Assembly (NCBI GenBank): GCA_015059285.1
Contig: SVAS01000001.1
Coordinates: 1 to 64,000, forward strand
Reading direction: 5' to 3'
DNA from: Bacillota bacterium
GTDB taxonomy: Bacteria > Bacillota_I > Bacilli_A > RF39 > UBA660
Length of the DNA: 64,000 bases
A model generated the notes under the pieces. That model was not told the DNA's origin and did no database searches. It saw only the letters and a program-made list of their open reading frames with translations. A program made the translations under genes and the position numbers. Below are positions 60,850 to 64,000 of the stretch, one piece after another. The stretch's first letter is position 1. Each line of letters begins with the position of its first letter.

Positions 60850-63261
60850 ATGTTAGACAAAAAATATATTGCTTTAGAAAAAGAAGAAAAATGGTTAAAT
60901 TATTGGAAAGATAATAATATTTATGAATTCAAACCAGATCATAGAGAAGTTTACTCTATTGATACACCGCCACCAACAGTAAGTGGTAAAATTCATATAG
61001 GACATATCTTTTCATATTCTCAAACAGAAATGATGGCTCGTTATAAAAGACTTAGAGGATATAATATATTTTATCCATTTGGTTTTGATGATAATGGTCT
61101 TCCTAGTGAAAGATTAGTAGAAAAAGAACAAGGTAAAAAAGCTTCTGAAATAGGTCGTGAAGCATTTTCTAAATTATGTTATGAAACTACTGATAAATAT
61201 GAAAATGAATTCAAAGACTTATTTAGTAAAATGGGTGTTAGTACTGATTGGAATGTAGCTTATAAAACGGTTAGTCCATCTACAATTAAAATAAGTCAAT
61301 TATCATTTTTAGATTTAATTGAAAAAGGTCATTGTTATCATAAAGAAAGTCCAGCTCTTTGGTGTAATGAATGTTTAACTTCGATTGCTCAAGCTGAACT
61401 GGAAACTAAAACAATTAAAACAACATTTAATTATATTAACTTTAAAACAGAAGATGGTGAAACTTTTACAATTGCTACTACTAGACCAGAATTACTTCCT
61501 GCTATTGTAAGTGTTTTTGTAAATCCACAAGACGAAAAAAATAAACATTTAATTGGTAAAAAAGCTTTAATTCCTGTTATTAACACAACTGTACCAATTT
61601 TAGGTGATGAAAAAGTTGGTATTGATAAAGGTACAGGTATTGTTATGTGTTGTACATTTGGAGACCAAACAGATATTGAATGGTGGAAAAAATATAATTT
61701 ACCACTTAAAAATATTTTTACAAACGATGGTAAAATCATTGATACTGTACCAAATTATGGTGGATTAAAAATAAAAGAAGCAAGAGTAAAAATAATAGAA
61801 GATTTAAAAGAAGCAGGAGTAGTTTCAAAAATAGAAGATTTAGAACACGAAGTTCAAGTTCATGAACGTTGTGGAAAAGAAGTTGAATATTCAGTTATGA
61901 AACAATGGTTTATTGATATTATGAACCATAAAGAAGATTTCTTAAAAATTGGTGATGAAATCAATTGGCATCCAGCTCATATGAAAAATAGATATGTAGA
62001 ATGGGTTAATAATGTTATGTGGGATTGGTGTATTTCTCGTCAAAGATATTTTGGTGTTCCGTTTCCAGTATGGTATTGTAAAGATTGTGGAAAACCTATA
62101 TTTGCAAAAACAGAAGATTTACCAGTTAATCCACTAATAGATACACCAAGTTGTAATTGTGTTTGTGGTAGCTCTGAATTTATACCTGAAACAGACGTTA
62201 TGGATACATGGGCAACTTCTTCAGTAACGCCTCTTATAAATATGAGATATGGTACAGAAGATAATTTAGAAGATATTTTAAAACCAATGAGTTTAAGAAC
62301 AAATGCTTCCGAAATTATTAGAACATGGGATTTCTATACAATTGTAAAAAGCTTTTATCACTTTGGTCAAAAACCTTGGGATAATGTAATGATTTCAGGT
62401 TTTGTTATGGCTGGTAAAGGTGAAAAAATTTCTAAGAGTAAAGGGAATGCTAAAAATGATCCAATTGATTTAATTAAAGATTATTCTGCGGATGTTATTC
62501 GTTATTGGGCAGGTTCTGGTAGACTTGGAACAGATATTGTATTTAGTGAAGAAACATTACTTAGAGGTAAAAAATTAATTAATAAAATTTGGAATGTCTC
62601 AAAATTCATTGAAATGCATTTAACTGACTTTGAAGATAAAGAGTTTAATGATTTTGAATATATTGACAAATGGATTTTAGGTAACTTTGCTGAAATGGAA
62701 AAAGGGTTCATTAAATATTTAGATGAATATGAAGTAGGACTTGCCTTAAATACATTAGAAAAATTCTTCTGGAATTTCTGTGATAATTATATAGAAATTG
62801 TTAAACATAGATTATATAGACCAGAAGAATTTGGTGAAACACCTAGATATTCAGGTCAAAAAACAGTATATATGATTTTATATAAATTATTACAAGACTT
62901 TAGTATTTTCTTCCCTTTTATAACAGAAGAAATATATCAAGAACTATACCATGATAATAAATCAATTCATTTAACAGAAATAAAAACTTTTGATTATGAT
63001 TTCAAATCTGAAATTAAAAATGGTAACTTAATTGTTGATATTATAAGCAGTGCTAGAGGAGAAAAAACTAACAATAATGTTTCTTTAAAAACACCAATTA
63101 AAAACTTAGAAATAAGTGTAAATAGTGAACTAAAAGAAGCAATTAATAGCTCAATTAAAGATTTCAAAGCAACACTTTTTATAGAAAATTTAATATTGAA
63201 TGACATAGATAAAGATTATAAAATTGATAATATTGAATTAAACTTAGAAGATACAAATTAG
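60850..63261 (+). CDS. valS: Valyl-tRNA synthetase, short archaeal/rickettsial-like type
   Basis: 803 residues. HIGH-type motif GKIHIGHIFS (~residue 47), FGFDDNGLPSERLVEKEQG, the editing domain ATTRPELLPA, WDWCISRQRYFGVPFPVWYC, and KMSKS-type EKISKSKGN (~527). The FDDNGLP-x-E-R-L-V-E-K signature, reduced length and absence of the C-terminal coiled-coil arm resemble the type 2 ValRS of archaea and Rickettsiales rather than the ~880-residue bacterial type. It still occupies the ysxE-valS position of Bacillus and has a T-box. Zinc-type cysteine pairs (WCNECL, YCKDCG) are present. Confidence 0.92.
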   Translation: MLDKKYIALEKEEKWLNYWKDNNIYEFKPDHREVYSIDTPPPTVSGKIHIGHIFSYSQTEMMARYKRLRGYNIFYPFGFDDNGLPSERLVEKEQGKKASEIGREAFSKLCYETTDKYENEFKDLFSKMGVSTDWNVAYKTVSPSTIKISQLSFLDLIEKGHCYHKESPALWCNECLTSIAQAELETKTIKTTFNYINFKTEDGETFTIATTRPELLPAIVSVFVNPQDEKNKHLIGKKALIPVINTTVPILGDEKVGIDKGTGIVMCCTFGDQTDIEWWKKYNLPLKNIFTNDGKIIDTVPNYGGLKIKEARVKIIEDLKEAGVVSKIEDLEHEVQVHERCGKEVEYSVMKQWFIDIMNHKEDFLKIGDEINWHPAHMKNRYVEWVNNVMWDWCISRQRYFGVPFPVWYCKDCGKPIFAKTEDLPVNPLIDTPSCNCVCGSSEFIPETDVMDTWATSSVTPLINMRYGTEDNLEDILKPMSLRTNASEIIRTWDFYTIVKSFYHFGQKPWDNVMISGFVMAGKGEKISKSKGNAKNDPIDLIKDYSADVIRYWAGSGRLGTDIVFSEETLLRGKKLINKIWNVSKFIEMHLTDFEDKEFNDFEYIDKWILGNFAEMEKGFIKYLDEYEVGLALNTLEKFFWNFCDNYIEIVKHRLYRPEEFGETPRYSGQKTVYMILYKLLQDFSIFFPFITEEIYQELYHDNKSIHLTEIKTFDYDFKSEIKNGNLIVDIISSARGEKTNNNVSLKTPIKNLEISVNSELKEAINSSIKDFKATLFIENLILNDIDKDYKIDNIELNLEDTN

Positions 63262-63276
63262 TTGTATCTTTTTTTG
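63248..63276 (+). terminator. Terminator overlapping the valS stop
   Basis: AAGATACAA (63248-63256) pairs with TTGTATCTT (63262-63270), then T's. Confidence 0.85.
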
Positions 63277-63351
63277 TTTGAATTTATGTTGTACTTCTGT
63301 TTTAAAAAGTAAAAGTATGTATAATAAAACTTGTTGAATAGGAGTGAGTTT

Positions 63352-64000
63352 ATGAAGAAAAAAGGGTTTACATTGATCGAGTTACTAGCAGTAATAGTGA
63401 TACTAGCAATAATAGCGCTTATCGCAGTACCAGTAATAATGAATATCATAAGTAGTGCAAGAGAAAGTGCATTTGAAGATACTGCGTATGGACTTATTGA
63501 TGCAGGAGAGATGTATTATGCAAGTTCACTATTAGAAAATGGAATGACAAGTGATGTAGAGTTCACAATTGAAGATGGAAAGTTTGTAGGAGAAAACAAA
63601 TTAGATGTTAAAGGGTCTTTACCAACAAATGGAAAAATAACAGTAACAAAAGATGGAAAAGTTGCAATAGCAGTAAATAATGGAGCACATTGCGTAACAA
63701 AAGCAACAAGCGAAAGTGCAATCACAACAGTTAAATATGAAGGAAGCTGTGAATATAAAAAAGCAGCAAATCCAATCATCACATCAACTGAGGCATGTAT
63801 CACAAATGCAAATGAAACATGTAGTGAAGATGCAATCAAAGCAGGAATTGCAGTAAATGTTAAAGTAAACGAAAAAGAAGAAGCAAAAACATTCTATGTA
63901 GTAAAAGACGATGCTACAACTAACACATTAACATTAATCATGGATAGAAATGTGGATGAAGAAACAGTAGCATGGATCAGTGAAAAAGACTATGGGTGTG
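63352..64000 (+). CDS. Large pilin-like protein, 3' truncated by window edge
   Basis: First ~216 codons of a fourth large pilin. Prepilin leader MKKKG and FTLIELLAVIVILAIIALIA, then a body almost identical in protein to the 41.8 kb copy (differences such as KLDVKGS for KLEVKGA). Ribosome-binding site AGGAGTGAG at ideal spacing. TATAAT near 63321 is the probable -10 box; the long leader of the other two copies is absent. The C-terminal display module, where a variable region would lie, is outside the window. Confidence 0.85.
   Translation, partial: MKKKGFTLIELLAVIVILAIIALIAVPVIMNIISSARESAFEDTAYGLIDAGEMYYASSLLENGMTSDVEFTIEDGKFVGENKLDVKGSLPTNGKITVTKDGKVAIAVNNGAHCVTKATSESAITTVKYEGSCEYKKAANPIITSTEACITNANETCSEDAIKAGIAVNVKVNEKEEAKTFYVVKDDATTNTLTLIMDRNVDEETVAWISEKDYGC

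Noticed and set aside
1-64000. CRISPR arrays, tRNA or rRNA genes
   Set aside because: No regularly spaced short repeats, no tRNA cloverleaf-like stretches in the intergenic gaps and no rRNA sequence; RNase P RNA is the only large structural RNA gene seen.

Overview
The window looks like chromosomal DNA of a low-GC, spore-forming member of the Bacilli, probably from a gut lineage; I cannot place it to genus. The support is as follows. EzrA, GpsB, RecU and RNase Y are Firmicutes/Bacilli-type proteins. Spo0A, two alpha/beta-type SASPs, a SpoVID-like LysM protein, a YsxE-like coat protein and a SigE/SigK-like sigma factor point to sporulation. Gene order matches Bacillus in several blocks: dnaD-nth-ponA-recU-gpsB-rnpB, rodZ-pgsA-recA-rny, rimP-nusA-ylxR-infB-rbfA and lon-spoVID-ysxE-valS. 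TGA is used as a stop codon (for example in infB), so this is not the Mycoplasma code. No tRNA, 16S/23S rRNA, CRISPR array, insertion sequence or integrase was seen.

Layout. 1-0.8 kb: 3' part of a large pilin-like gene. 0.9-8.5 kb: ABC exporter, prmC, dnaD/nth, then the reverse-strand recU-ponA pair and a tiny gene behind a Spo0A box. 8.5-13.3 kb: gpsB, RNase P RNA, rodZ-like gene, pgsA, SOS-type recA, rny. 14-18.2 kb: rimP-nusA-ylxR-infB-rbfA behind an attenuator-like hairpin. 18-24.7 kb: amidase, T-box-controlled deoC-tyrS, a kinase-like protein, rpsD with a structured leader, and a Tam41-type CDP-diacylglycerol synthase. 24.8-32 kb: ezrA, thiI, two SASPs, clpP, nucleoside kinase, gap. 32-41.6 kb: glycosyltransferase, an oversized sigma factor, lipoprotein, small pilin, pgk, flippase/glycosyltransferase pair, tpiA, spo0A. 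41.6-47 kb: pilin-like gene with a hypervariable-type C-terminus, gpmI, a two-domain surface protein, a phosphodiester glycosidase. 47-54 kb: small nuclease-tail ORF, dus, BRO-type protein, RDD protein, lysS, a phosphatase, ackA, nrnA. 54-64 kb: another pilin-like gene, LytTR regulator, lon, spoVID, ysxE, T-box-valS, and the 5' part of a fourth large pilin-like gene.

The most unusual system is the dispersed family of large pilin-like proteins (2-787, 41775-42839, 54339-55355, 63352-end). They pair a near-identical class III prepilin N-terminus with a C-terminal module ending in W-L-S-S...(G)VRPVIE. In the 41.8 kb copy the last ~130 bases switch abruptly from AT-rich to about 59% GC. They become a run of codons ending in C or T, as expected where AAY codons of a template were diversified at their first two positions. 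This is the signature of a diversity-generating retroelement (DGR) variable region on a C-type-lectin-like fold. No reverse transcriptase, template repeat or accessory gene is visible here, so the variable region would have to be served in trans.

Glycolysis genes (gap, pgk, tpiA, gpmI) and ackA are spread over the window. Translation genes are controlled by leader RNAs: T-boxes before deoC-tyrS and valS, an rpsD leader, and a rimP leader hairpin. Most genes are on the + strand and end in short rho-independent hairpins, so operon limits are easy to see.
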